Shown here one piece after another: positions 46,502 through 58,338 of a stretch of 64,000 bases of DNA. Both the position numbers and the translations under genes were made by a program. This stretch comes from Conus ventricosus (lineage: Eukaryota > Mollusca > Gastropoda > Neogastropoda > Conidae). Within the stretch, counting starts at the first letter, position 1; every line of letters starts with the position of its first letter. The stretch spans positions 72,122,486 to 72,186,485 of the forward strand of contig CM031596.1 of the NCBI GenBank assembly GCA_018398815.1, in the 5' to 3' direction. The notes under the pieces were generated by a model that searched no databases, had not been told where the DNA came from, and saw only the letters and a program-made list of their open reading frames with translations.

Positions 46502-46512
46502 GAGAGAGAGAA
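44172..46512 (+). repeat. Satellite monomer U11 (long form), split by LTR element
   Basis: The first few bases (34544-34551) lie left of the LTR element and the remaining 2.34 kb lie here. The tRNA-like block at about 45400-45490 is degraded and followed by a CCCGCCCGCC patch. Sequence quality improves after about 45500. Confidence 0.85.
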
Positions 46513-48203
46513 TACGTATCCCAATAATTTAACGTGGTTTACGCTATTAAGGCCCATTCACACACAAAAACGGACTATGGAGGAATGGGATGGAGGAACG
46601 GGGTAGGGGTGAGGGCTGGGGGAGGAATGGGATGGAGGAACGGTGTAGGGGTGACGGCTGGGAGAAATGGAGTGAGGAGGGAGGCAGATATAGGAGACTT
46701 ATGTGGAAACAACGTTGTACATTTGGCCTTTACAAACGTTCATCATGGCATGGATCCCACATCGTGGTATTATACATATTTGTAACTAATCCTCAGTCTG
46801 TCAATGACACATAGTAATAGTCCACTTCACAACTTTGCAACACAACAGTGGCGATGGGTCCTAGTGAGGATTTCCTTTCACAACATGTTTGCTCCAGGTA
46901 GAAGTGATGTGTTGAACTTGGCCACAAAAAGTGCTGGAGGGGCACTTTCTGCGATACACAGCATGGACGCTGTGGCAGTAACGTGACAGGGAATAATCGG
47001 TTATAGTATTGAACCTCAGAACGACGACAATGTGGTTACCTTGCCTTCAGTTTTGAATGGGGATAGCATGTTCTTCAGTGCTGAGTTCAGCATACTTTCT
47101 AAAGTTGCCAGGAGACTCCCAATAGGCATACGATCAGACTTGTGTAAAAACAACTGAAGATTTGAACTAGCTGCTGGTTAGGGAGGAACAAAAGTGAACT
47201 TCATAAGGCATAAATTTATCAATGTAGTGTAGGTGTCTCTTAGCAGTTGGGTAAGACATCCGTCTAAAAAGGCACGCCTTCAGACGCCCACCCATCCAAA
47301 AGTTGCGGGTTCGAGTCCCGGCCAAGCAAAGAAAAAATGTGAAGAAAAAAAATGTGAAGAAAAAAAAATGTGACGAAAAAAAAAGTGAAATAAAAATGAG
47401 AAGGTTAGTTAAGTAGAAAGTTAGGTAGTTAGTTAATTAATTAGTTAATGAGAATAAGCTTTATCTCTTTTTCTTTATTATTTTTTTTGGCTTCTGCCAG
47501 ACTACAAGTAGTAAAGAGCCTCTTTCTGTATGTCTCCGACTTTGTAATTGTCTTTTTTAAATCGAAAAAAAAACAAAATATGTATGTACATATGTATATA
47601 ATAAAAGAAAAACAAATTAATTAATAGAGTAGAAAAAACAAAAACAAAGAAGAGATGGAAATAGGAAGCTAAAGAAAGAAATAAGACAGGGAGGACTGAT
47701 GTGCCATGAAGACGTTATGAGAAGATGATTAGAAATTCAGAATAATAGAACTAAATAACTAACTAACTAACTGACTAACTAACTAATGAGCTCTTTTTTC
47801 ACTTATTCACTGTGCAGCCTTCGGGGTTTTGTTTTCCATTTTGTTTATCTCTCTTGCTTTTTTTGTTCTTTTCCTTCCTCCCTCCTTCCTTCCCTCCCTC
47901 CTTCCTTCCTGTCTTTCTTTCTTCTTTCTTTCGTCCGTTTTTTCATTATTTGCTCTAGTGGTATAATTGTCAAAACGTCTATGTTATCCTCAATGAAGTT
48001 TTAGTAATTCACCAAAACCTTCATGGTATATGAATTATTCCTTGTTTTTTTCCATATATTTATTTACTTATATACTTATTTATCTTTTTCTTGATATATT
48101 TATTTATTATTTCTGTATTCATTGAGGCATTTATTTAGGTATTTAGGTATGAAATTGAATACGTATTCAATTTGTGATTTTCAGAAAGAGAGAGAGGAGA
48201 GAG

Positions 48204-48247
<44 letters not shown>

Positions 48248-48297
48248 GAGAGAGGAGAGAGAGAAGAGAGGAGAGAGAGAGAGGAGAGAAAAGAGAA
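46513..48297 (+). repeat. Satellite monomer U12 (1.79 kb, deletion type alpha)
   Basis: Clean unit. The alpha junction TTGGCCACAAAAAGTGCTGG is at about 46919-46938, and the 46-bp G-rich block is duplicated (46578-46670). Confidence 0.9.
47233..47327 (+). repeat. tRNA-like segment of U12
   Basis: Intact 95-nt A box/B box block. Confidence 0.7.
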
Positions 48298-51152
48298 TAC
48301 GTATGCCAATAATTTAACGTGGTTTACGCTATTAAGGCCCATTCACACACAAAAACGGACTATGGAGGAATGGGATGGAGGAACGGGGTAGGGGTGAGGG
48401 CTGGGGGAGGAATGGGATGGAGGAACGGTGTAGGGGTGAGGGCTGGGGAAATGGAGTGAGGAGGGAGGCAGATATAGGAGACTTATGTGGAAACAACGTT
48501 GTACAATTGGCCTTTACAACGTTCATCGTGACATGGATCCCACATCGTGGTATTAAACATATTTGTAACTAATCCTCAGTCTGTCAATGACACATAGTAA
48601 TACTCCACTTCACAACTTTGCAACACAACAGTTCGCGATGGGTCTTAGTGAGGATTTCCTTTCACAACATGTTTGCTCCAGGAAGAAGTGAGGTGTTGAA
48701 CTTGGCCACAAACACGGACGGGATTGACCAAGGGTTTCTTCCCTCTTTCCACATAGTTGCCATTATTTGCGTGTAAATGTTTTGTTGACAGATTCTGTGT
48801 GCTGCTGCACATTAGCTTCTGTAGTGAGCTAGACGCTGTCTGTGCCACATGTGTTTGATGTACTAACATTAGTTTTTTCTGTGTTGGGTAAATGCATCGA
48901 TTTTGAATCACGTTCGGTTGTATTATTTTCCTGTTCATAGCCTTGAGTATTTTTTTTTACACTAACAGTGATACGCACATCTGTTTCTGCCACGCACCTT
49001 TTCTCAGAGTCATGGCACACTATCAGTCAGTGTGTACTGGCGCCACACAGTTTCATGCTGATTTCCGTTCATTGTTTTGAGTGTCATACAAAGACTGGCA
49101 AACAGAAGTAGGCAAATGATGATCATTGTCAGCTACATGTGTATCAGTATATACATTGTTTTCACTGTCAGCATCAGCACCATCGACGAAACTGGGCAGA
49201 GTTGGCAAAAGTAAACCAGATGGAGATGAAAGGCTGCCTTGCCTACCATTGGCTTCTTCTGTGTCTCACGGTGTTATCCCTGTTTAGCTTGAGGGGCACT
49301 TTCTGCGATACACGCATGGACGCTGTGGCAGTAACGTGACAGGGAATAATCGGTTATAGTATTGAACCTCAGAACGATGACAATGTGGTTACCTTTGCCT
49401 TCAGTTTTGAATGGGGATAGCATGTTCTGCAGTGCTGAGTTCAGCATACTTTCTAAAGTTGCCAGGAGACTCCTAACAGGCATACGATCAGACTTGTGTA
49501 GGAAACAACTGAAGATTTAAACTAGCTGCTGGTTAGGGAGGAACAAAAGTGAACTTCATGAGGCATACATTTATCAATTAGAGTAGGTGTCTCTTTGCAG
49601 TTGGGTAAGACGATGATTCTGCTTAACGTCCTCCAGCCTGTACAAACAGGACATATTGGGACATGTATTTTTGCTTTAGATATAAGTAGTCATTGGGACG
49701 CAGAGCGGTGTCTGAAGATAGTTCGGCTGCGGTTGTTTCCAAGGCCATCGTCAGGGCCACCGGGCGGCCGTCTTCAGCTGAGTGGCGACGGTCCTGTGCC
49801 GCGTGAGGCCGACTCAGGAGACGTACGAGGCAGAAGTCGCCGAGCCGCTGCACGTAGGTCATGCCCACTCTGCGCCCAATGAGGTAGAATTTCCACCCTC
49901 CCCCCCCCAAAGGGAGAGCCTGCTAGGATGGCAGGCCACTGGGTAGTTCGCAGAGTGGCAGCGCTCGTCGCCAAGTGTCACGCCGCCTCGAGAGCCGTCC
50001 CCCGGGGACACAGGCTAGTCCCGTCGTCACTCGTAATGCGAGGAAGGAAATCTGTGCCGCCCTACACCCATCTGCCACCTGGGTGCCTTCTGCTGGTCTC
50101 TGCCACCGACCAGCAGGTGAATGATGAGTTGGGTAAGACCATCCGTCTAAAAAGGCACGCTTCAGACGCCCACCCATCCAAAGTTTGCGGGTTCGAGTCC
50201 CGGCCAAGCAAGAAAAAATGTGAAGAAAAAAAGTGAAACAAAAATGAGAAGAATAGTTAATTAGTTAATTAAGTAGAAAGTAAGATAGTTAGTTAGGTAG
50301 GTAGTTAGTTAGCTAGTTAATTAGTTAATTAGTTAGTTAATGAGAATAGCTTTATCTCTTTTTCTTTATTATTTTTTGGGCTTCTGCCAGACTACAAGTA
50401 GTAAAGAGCCTCTTTCTGTATGTCTCTGACTTTGTAATTGTCTTTTTTAAATCGAAAAAACAAATATGTATGTACATACGTATATAATAAGATAAACAAA
50501 TTAATTAATAGAGTAGAAAAAACAAAAACAAAGAAGAGATGGAAATAGGAAGATAAAGAAAGAAATAAGTACGAAATGTAAGACATGGAGGACTGGATGT
50601 GCCATGAAGACGTTATGAGAAGATGATTAGAAATTCAGAATAATAGAACTAAATAACCAACTAACTAACTAACTGACTAACTAACTAATGAGCTCTTTTT
50701 TTCACTTATTCACTGTGCAGCCTTCGGAGTTTTGTTTTCCATTTTGTTTATCTCTCTTGCTTTTTTTGTTCTTTTCCTTCCCTCCCTCCTTCCTTCCCTC
50801 CCTCCTTCCTTCCTGTCTTTCTTTCTTTCTTTCTTTCTTCCTTCCGTTTTTTCATTATTTGCTCTAGTGGTATAATTGTCAAAACGTCTATGTTATCCTC
50901 AATGAAGTTTTAGTATTCACCAAAACCTTTATGGTATATTATTCCTTGTTTTTTTTCCCCCATATATTTATTTACTTATATACTTATTTACTTATTTATC
51001 TTTTTCTTGATATATTTATTTATTATTTCTGTATTCATTGAGGCATTTATTTAGGTATTTAGGTATGAAATTGAATACGTATTCAATTTGTGATTTTCAG
51101 AAAGAGAGAGAGAGAGGAGAGGGGAGAGAGAGAGAGAGGAGAGGAGAGAGAG

Positions 51153-51183
<31 letters not shown>

Positions 51184-51185
51184 AG
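48298..51185 (+). repeat. Satellite monomer U13 (long form with SINE-like insertion)
   Basis: 2.37 kb of monomer sequence plus a 0.52-kb insertion that splits the tRNA-like block. It has the duplicated G-rich block (48368-48445). Confidence 0.9.
49612..50120 (-). mobile_element. GC-rich SINE-like insertion with 13-bp target duplication
   Basis: AGTTGGGTAAGAC is present at both sides (about 49599-49611 and 50127-50139). The inserted 0.5 kb is GC-rich, unlike the satellite, and on the minus strand ends GGACGTTAAGCAGAATCATC, reminiscent of 3' tails of non-LTR retroposons. There is no poly-A and no coding frame I trust. It disrupts the A box of the satellite tRNA-like segment. Confidence 0.7.
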
Positions 51186-52629
51186 TACGTATGGCCAATA
51201 ATTTAACGTGGTTTACGCTATTAAGGCCCATTCACACACAAAAACGGACTATGGAGGAATGGGATGGAGGAACGGGGTAGGGGTGAGGGCTGGGGGAGGA
51301 ATGGGATGGAGGAACGGTGTAGGGGTGAGGGCTGGGAGAAATGGAGTGAGGAAGGGAGCAGATATAGGAGACTTATGTGGAAACAACGTTGTACAATTGG
51401 CCTTTTCAAACGTTCTTTCATGGCATGGATCCCACATCGTGGTATTATACATATTTGTAACTAATCCTCAGTCTGTCAATGAACATAGTAATAGTCCACT
51501 TCACAACTTTGCAACACAACAGTCGCGATGGGTCCTAGTGGGATTTCCTTTCACAACATGTTTGCCCCAGGTAGAAGTGATGTGTTGAACTTGGCCACAA
51601 AAAGTGCTGGAGGGGGCACTTTCTGCGATACACAGCATGGACGCTGTGGCAGTAAGTGACAGGGAATAATCGGTTATAGTATTGAACCTCAGAACGACGA
51701 CAATGTGGTTACCTTTGCCTTCAGTTTTGAATGGGGATAGCATGTTCTTCAGTGCTGAGTTCAGCATACTTTCTAAAGTTGCCAGGAGACTCCTAATAGG
51801 CATACGATCAGACTTGTGTAGGAAACAACTGAAGATTTGACTAGCTGCTGGTTAGGGAGGACAAAAGTGAACTTCATAAGGCATAAATTTATCAATGTAG
51901 AGTAGGTGTCTCTTAGCAGTTGGGTAAGACATCCGTCTAAAAAGGCACGCCTTCAGACGCCACCCAAACCAAAAGTTGCGGGTTCGAGTCCGGCCAAGCA
52001 AAGAAAAATGTGAAGAAAAAAAAATGTGAAGAAAAAAAAGTGAAACAAAAATGAGAAGGTTAGTTAAGTAGAAAGTTAGGTAGTTAGTTAGTTAATTAGT
52101 TAGTTAATGAGAATAAGCTTTATTTCTTTATTATTTTTTTTGGCTTCTGCCAGACTACAAGTAGTAAAGAGCCTCTTTCTGTATGTCTTGACTTTGTAAT
52201 TGTCTTTTTTTAAATCGAAAAAAACAAAATATGTATGTACATTGTATAATAAAAGAAAACAAATTAATTAATAGAGTAGAAAAAACAAAACAAAGAAGAG
52301 ATGGAAATAGGAAGATAAAGAAAGAAATAAGACAGGGAGGACTGATGTGCCATGAAGACGTTATGAGAGATGATTAGAAATTCAGAATAATAGAACTAAA
52401 TAACTAACTAACTAATGACTGACTAACTAACTAATGAGCTCTTTTTTTCACTTATTCACTGTGCAGCCTTCGGGGTTTTGTTTTCCATTTTGTTTATCTC
52501 TCTTGCTTTTTTTGGTTTTTTTCCCTTTCCCCTCCCTCCTTCCTTCCCTCCTCTTCCTTCCTGTCTTTTTTTCTTTCTTTCTTTCTTCCGTTTTTTCATT
52601 ATTTGCTCAGTGGTATAATTGTCAAAACG
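51186..52629 (+). repeat. Satellite monomer U14 (type alpha), ends at virus-like element
   Basis: The alpha junction is at about 51595-51615. The unit continues to TAATTGTCAAAACG, where satellite sequence normally reads on into TCTATGTTATCC. Here the virus-like element begins instead. Confidence 0.9.
51906..51999 (+). repeat. tRNA-like segment of U14
   Basis: A box intact; the B box has lost one C (GAGTCCGGCC). Confidence 0.65.
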
Positions 52630-52632
52630 ACG

Positions 52633-52728
52633 GAGAACGGAGAAACACGGATTCAAGCTCACCCCTCTAAACCCGGTCTTAACCGGTTTCGACCCGGGCC
52701 GACCTTGAATCCGTGTTTCTCCGTTCTC
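52633..52728. repeat. Terminal hairpin of virus-like element, copy 1
   Basis: 25-bp perfect arms (52633-52657 and 52704-52728; left arm begins GAGAACGGAGAAACACGG). The 46-nt centre has accumulated changes relative to copy 2 but keeps CCGGTCTTAACCGGTTT. Confidence 0.85.
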
Positions 52729-52807
52729 TGACAAGTAAGACTTCAAAAATGAATTAAAAATGATAATCCATCACCCCTTTTTTTTCAATAAACAAAAAAT
52801 AACGACC

Positions 52808-53418
52808 CTACAAACAAACATACTGTGTAGGGTTATCCGTTTTCAATACTAATTTATTAACCTTTTCAGATTTTGTTTTTGTTAATCCTGTGTTTTTTTG
52901 ATCATTTTCAATAACTCATTTTCACGCAAAAAATTCTTCAAATGAGTCTCTGTCTTTCTTTTGAAATAACACTACAGTCTTTAATTGTTCTCTAAAGTCT
53001 TTTAAAACTGAGTTATATTTCTGACATAAAATCCACACACTTATCCCATCATGCCTTCTGCTAAAAACCAGTTTTGACAAGTGTTTCTCTTTTTTTAAAT
53101 ATATCTTTTTTTTGCTGAACAGTCATCTATATAAAAGTGTCTGCGTTCCCTCAAAACACTTTATAAAAAATATTCTAAACACTCACTCAGTTTAGTGCTA
53201 GGATCAACTAAATATACGTCATCGTCTGTCCATATAAACCTTCTATCATGATATGCTTTGTTCCTTTTAAGTGTTGGACAGAAAAAACACAATATAAACA
53301 AAATTATAACGATAAACTGTTTGTATAGGTCGAGGACAAATATTGTTTTTCCACAGCCAGTCTGTCCACAAATCAATGAACAATGAGGCGCTTTTGTCAT
53401 AAAGTTTAACTGCTCCAT
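52808..53418 (-). pseudogene. A32-like packaging ATPase, copy 1 (frameshifted)
   Basis: Same gene as 59967-60577. The start and Walker A (GQTGCGKT, residues 18-25) are readable. A run of frame errors begins around residue 30 and again near the Walker B region. Differences from copy 2 are 1-base indels in A/T runs. Confidence 0.8.
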
Positions 53419-53434
53419 AGTTTTATAACAGAAT

Positions 53435-54290
53435 TTAATCTAATCCAGTTATTATTTTTATCATACTCTCCGTCAAAACTTGTTCAGTATAATAAAATCC
53501 TATGAGGCCTAAATGTGTAAGATTAATCCAATTCAGTTTTGTAAGATTGTTTCTATTTAAGTCAACATTGATTTTGTTGCTTGTTGTTATGATCTTAATA
53601 TCCTCACCATTGTGAAGAACGACGATGGTAACTTTAAGGCGTTTTAACGTCTAAGTTTTGCCAGCTAATATTAATTCCTTTTATAAGGTCGTCACTAACG
53701 CCCACAACCCCATCCCTCTCCACATCTTTAAAGACAGAAATTTCAAATATTATTGTGAACGTGTCTCCTAATTTTCTGCTTGGAAAGAACTGTAATTTTG
53801 TAGAAGCTTTCTTTAAAACCGTTTCTTCTGTGGAGGATGTACTGTTTTTTCCCATACGGCGTTATTTCAATCTCTTTCCGACTATTGTCGTCCGGCATAA
53901 GACTTACATGTAAAGGGCCAGAGTTGAATGCTTTTCTGAAACTTTTTTGACGGCTAAAAAATGTAAATGGGCTTATGAATTCAAATTTTATTTCCATTCT
54001 AAATATGGTTCTAAGTGCCATTTGCTGTCAGTTTTCGAACTATTTTATATTCATACTGGCCAGCATTATTTGCTTCTACATTGCGTAGTTGTTCTAGTTT
54101 AGGAAACTTTTTTGTGTCGCTAACCTCTTTGCGTTTATAATCACCATCTTTAGTGTACTCAAAACCATACAAAGCGCCTATCTCACCATTCTGTTCAAAG
54201 TCTGCAACGTCTGCAAGGTCTTTTAATTTCTAAGGTTATACACCTTACAGGTGCTAATGTAACTCCCGGTTCCTCTGGCCCGCGCGACAT
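53435..54290 (-). pseudogene. Uncharacterised ~285-aa protein, copy 1 (frameshifted)
   Basis: Equivalent of 60594-61450. This copy is in frame across the ACTTTTTTGACGG homopolymer where copy 2 is not, but it is broken elsewhere (near 53645, 53830 and 54230). The complementary breaks argue that the true gene is intact. Confidence 0.7.
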
Positions 54291-54309
54291 TATTTTTTAG
54301 AACAACTTA

Positions 54310-55000
54310 TTATTTTATTTCCAAAACAATGTGCAGGTTAACACATTTCACGACTTTTCCTGTTTTGTCTGCAATTTTTATATTAAATGATCCGACCCTC
54401 CCACAAACTAATCTTTTAAACTGTAAATTAGGGAATTGTATAATTTCATAATCGCAAATATGCAGCTTTCCCTGACGGAAGAGTTCTTAAAACAGTTGAG
54501 GGCCTTCCATCATATAAGTTTTCATCAGTGCTCAGCTCATCCAAATGAACATAGAGTAATGAATGTAATGCAAGATCGAGCGGATTTTCTCCCTCATAAG
54601 TAGTTTTGTTTGGTGTAACTCTAAATCTATAATTGTCAGCTGCAAAGCCTAACATTTTAGCTAGCTCTTTATCAAAAATAGTAACCTACTTCTTCTTCAG
54701 GCTTGAATGTTAACATTGTTTTCAGATTCGCATTGTTAAGTTTGAGAGTAATGTCAAGTTACTCATTGCTTCTTTTAGTGAGGCAAAACCCGTAATAACC
54801 ATCAGGTATTGTTAACTGGCTAACTTTGGTCCCTGTTTTGTCAATTTTTGAATCTTATTATTCTTCTTTGATTCACTTATATTAAACCATACAACTTTGT
54901 AAAATATTTCATGAAGCGCAACCATTCTGCTTCCGCAATTGTTATCAATAGCATGTTCTAAAAACGAAGGACGGTGTTGAGTTGTTATTGTTACAAACAT
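54310..55000 (-). pseudogene. Uncharacterised 229-aa protein, copy 1 (frameshifted)
   Basis: Equivalent of the intact gene at 61470-62159, here with shifts near 54460, 54690 and 54750-54790 caused by single-base indels. Confidence 0.75.
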
Positions 55001-55019
55001 TTTTTAAACAAAATAAAAA

Positions 55020-56221
55020 ATGCGCGTTCAAATATACTAAAGATGCAAAATATTCTGTTGGGCCGCACTACAATCTTAAAATATAGCAACTGGCACCCTT
55101 GACATTTCTGTGACCCAGACTGACACCTTTCAAGTAAAGGTGAGTACGCCATTAACAGATATCTTAACCCTCCTGTTAAAAAGACTACATCGCAAAAGTG
55201 TGGTTCAGTCATCCGATGCAGTTTTAACAGAACCAGTTAAACTTTGCTGTGTTTTGTGCACAACTGGTATGGAGTGTCGTAATGCTGATCACTTAATCAT
55301 CCTGATCCTTTGGTGAGGTCAGTGTACAGATTTCATTTTTATTACACCTTCAGACGTATTTTTGACTGAACTGCAAGCGCCATTACCAAATGACAAACCG
55401 TTTAATCCATTCAGCAACGAATAGACATGAAGGCTTTTGAAAGGATCTGTAACGAATTCAATATTAATGTAAGACAGACTTTAGACAAAAGTTGGACCGC
55501 AATCATGGCTTAGGCACCCTTATTTTTGGGGCGTGCACAGAAAGTATAACTATGACTGGAATCCTCCTTACACATCTTTCTCTTCAGGCACAGCTGTTCA
55601 CCTCGGGTCCATAGAGCACGAGCATAAAACAGCATGGATAACATTTAATCTTAGACACTTCTAAGGGCCTAACTAAAGCAGGAATAGAACGAATAAACGA
55701 CTCTATTCGTACTTACGTTTGGTGTTTGCTAGGTTCGCAAGCACAAACGAGATCGAGCATAACTGATCCTTCTACTGGCTTTGATGCACAAAAACAGTAC
55801 TTGGCAAATTTAGAGGACGCCATTAATTCTACAGTTGATTTACCTCAAGTATTAAAAGGTACCAAAATGTTTTACAATACGCAAGATCGAAAGTAGACTT
55901 TGTTGTTGGCACTGGTTTATACATGCTGCCTTCTGACCTCAGGCTCCAGATAGGAAACAATAATAAACTACAATAATGAAATCCTTGTGGCAGGCAATGA
56001 ACAGAAGGTCGGAAAAAAACGAAATAAATTCTGAGCCAGTAATATTGCAAGCAGTAAACAAACAAGTCGACCCCCCAAGAATAAGTCATCCAATCCCCGT
56101 GGCCCAAAGCCCAAAGGCCGTTGAAGAAGTCAAAAAAAATATGCCATGAATATGAAAAGACAGCGCTTGTTTTTGGATTAACTGCTTAGGATTACTCGGT
56201 CTTTATTTTACTAAATATTAA
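55020..56221 (+). pseudogene. ~400-aa C-terminally anchored protein, copy 1 (frameshifted)
   Basis: Equivalent of 62178-63379. The start has lost two bases after ATG compared with copy 2, and there are many other indels. Confidence 0.6.
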
Positions 56222-56896
56222 CCCAACTATTAAGAGAACTAATGTCCATAAGTGCTCGGCCATAAGCCAACTACTTTGCTTGCAGTAGACAAAAGCCAGC
56301 TAACAATACCCCCTAATATACCCGGCAAAGCGTCCATGGCTTTACTGGCTATTTTTTTAATAAACCTGCAAGATGGTCAAGTTGTTTTTTTACCCATGAT
56401 TTATCAGGCGGCGATGGAGGCGATGGTGCGGAGGCACTGGATTTGACCTCCACCGCCACCTGTAATAGCCAACGCCAGTGTACTTATTGCAAAACTAAGG
56501 CTGTTATAACGCTTGCTAATGTGACACCTTGCTCTCTAAACAGTGTTCTTATTCGTTCTGCTAGCGTTGTGTCTTCATATAAATTCTTTGGATAATTTCT
56601 CTTATTCTGCTCACTTGAGTTCGTAATTGTTCTCGGTAGTAGACAACACTTCTAGTCTTGCTGATCTTTCTTGTTCAAGATCTTTTAGTCTTTGGTTATT
56701 CTTTCTTTAATATCATGCCCTAAGTTGGCGTCATCAGCTCAACGAGTTTTTCTTTTTCTCTTTTTATATGCTCATCTAGTTCAGCCAGTTTTGCTAAATT
56801 GTTTGTTAATTCGCCTCTGATGCTTCTCAAAGCATGATCAAGGGCCGCTATTTCTCGCTGGTATGCGGTGAGTCGTGTATAGTCTTTAATGGCCCC
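56192..56896 (-). pseudogene. Coiled-coil/membrane protein, copy 1, truncated by gap
   Basis: Equivalent of 63350-64000, extending about 60 bases further upstream. The extra N-terminal part is a charged helical stretch (DYTRLTAYQREIAALDHALR). It overlaps the plus-strand gene tail-to-tail by 30 nt. Confidence 0.6.
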
Positions 56897-57896
56897 NNNN
56901 NNNNNNNNNNNNNNNNNNNNNNNNNNNNNNNNNNNNNNNNNNNNNNNNNNNNNNNNNNNNNNNNNNNNNNNNNNNNNNNNNNNNNNNNNNNNNNNNNNNN
57001 NNNNNNNNNNNNNNNNNNNNNNNNNNNNNNNNNNNNNNNNNNNNNNNNNNNNNNNNNNNNNNNNNNNNNNNNNNNNNNNNNNNNNNNNNNNNNNNNNNNN
57101 NNNNNNNNNNNNNNNNNNNNNNNNNNNNNNNNNNNNNNNNNNNNNNNNNNNNNNNNNNNNNNNNNNNNNNNNNNNNNNNNNNNNNNNNNNNNNNNNNNNN
57201 NNNNNNNNNNNNNNNNNNNNNNNNNNNNNNNNNNNNNNNNNNNNNNNNNNNNNNNNNNNNNNNNNNNNNNNNNNNNNNNNNNNNNNNNNNNNNNNNNNNN
57301 NNNNNNNNNNNNNNNNNNNNNNNNNNNNNNNNNNNNNNNNNNNNNNNNNNNNNNNNNNNNNNNNNNNNNNNNNNNNNNNNNNNNNNNNNNNNNNNNNNNN
57401 NNNNNNNNNNNNNNNNNNNNNNNNNNNNNNNNNNNNNNNNNNNNNNNNNNNNNNNNNNNNNNNNNNNNNNNNNNNNNNNNNNNNNNNNNNNNNNNNNNNN
57501 NNNNNNNNNNNNNNNNNNNNNNNNNNNNNNNNNNNNNNNNNNNNNNNNNNNNNNNNNNNNNNNNNNNNNNNNNNNNNNNNNNNNNNNNNNNNNNNNNNNN
57601 NNNNNNNNNNNNNNNNNNNNNNNNNNNNNNNNNNNNNNNNNNNNNNNNNNNNNNNNNNNNNNNNNNNNNNNNNNNNNNNNNNNNNNNNNNNNNNNNNNNN
57701 NNNNNNNNNNNNNNNNNNNNNNNNNNNNNNNNNNNNNNNNNNNNNNNNNNNNNNNNNNNNNNNNNNNNNNNNNNNNNNNNNNNNNNNNNNNNNNNNNNNN
57801 NNNNNNNNNNNNNNNNNNNNNNNNNNNNNNNNNNNNNNNNNNNNNNNNNNNNNNNNNNNNNNNNNNNNNNNNNNNNNNNNNNNNNNNNNNNNNNNN
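56897..57896. other. Assembly gap (1000 N)
   Basis: Exactly 1000 undetermined bases, a scaffold-joining placeholder. It separates two collinear copies of satellite plus virus-like element. Confidence 0.99.
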
Positions 57897-58254
57897 TGCA
57901 TTCATTTTGTTCATTTTTTTTCTCCTCTTTTTGCTTCCTCTCCTCCTTCCTCCTCCCTCCTTCCTTCCTGTCTTTCTTTCTTTCTTTCTTTCTTCTTCTT
58001 CCGTTTTTTCATTATTTGCTCTAGTGGTATAATTGTCAAAACGTCTATGTTATCCTCAATGAAGTTTTAGTAATTCACCAAAACCTTTATGGTATATTAT
58101 TCCTTGTTTTTTTTCCCCATATATTTATTTACTTATATACTTATTTACTTATTTATCTTTTTCTGATATATTTATTTATTATTTCTGTATTCATTGAGGC
58201 ATTTATTTAGGTATTTAGGTATGAAATTGAATACGTATTCAATTTGTGATTTTC

Positions 58255-58337
<83 letters not shown>

Positions 58338-58338
58338 A
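57897..58338 (+). repeat. Partial satellite monomer U15 after the gap
   Basis: Carries the pyrimidine tract, the 22-bp palindrome (58222-58243) and the GA tract. It shares with 50900-50960 the rare variant TGGTATATTATTCC, which links it to the unit before U14. Confidence 0.85.

Larger units (their letters stand above)
52630..56896. mobile_element. Virus-like element, packaging half, copy 1 (error-rich)
   Basis: Collinear with 59795-64000 at an offset of about 7.16 kb, including the left satellite flank and insertion point. It differs mainly by single-base indels, often in homopolymers. It is cut off by the 1000-N gap. Most likely a second assembly of the same locus. Confidence 0.8.

Noticed and set aside
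9249..52629. CRISPR-like array
   Set aside because: Repeats are kilobase-scale with no short-repeat/spacer pattern, and the DNA is eukaryotic.
52630..56896. An independent second insertion of the virus-like element
   Set aside because: Identical insertion base, identical flanking monomer variants and a 1000-N separator favour duplicate assembly.
56720..58070. Long ORFs of 340-396 codons spanning the N run
   Set aside because: They consist almost wholly of undetermined bases.
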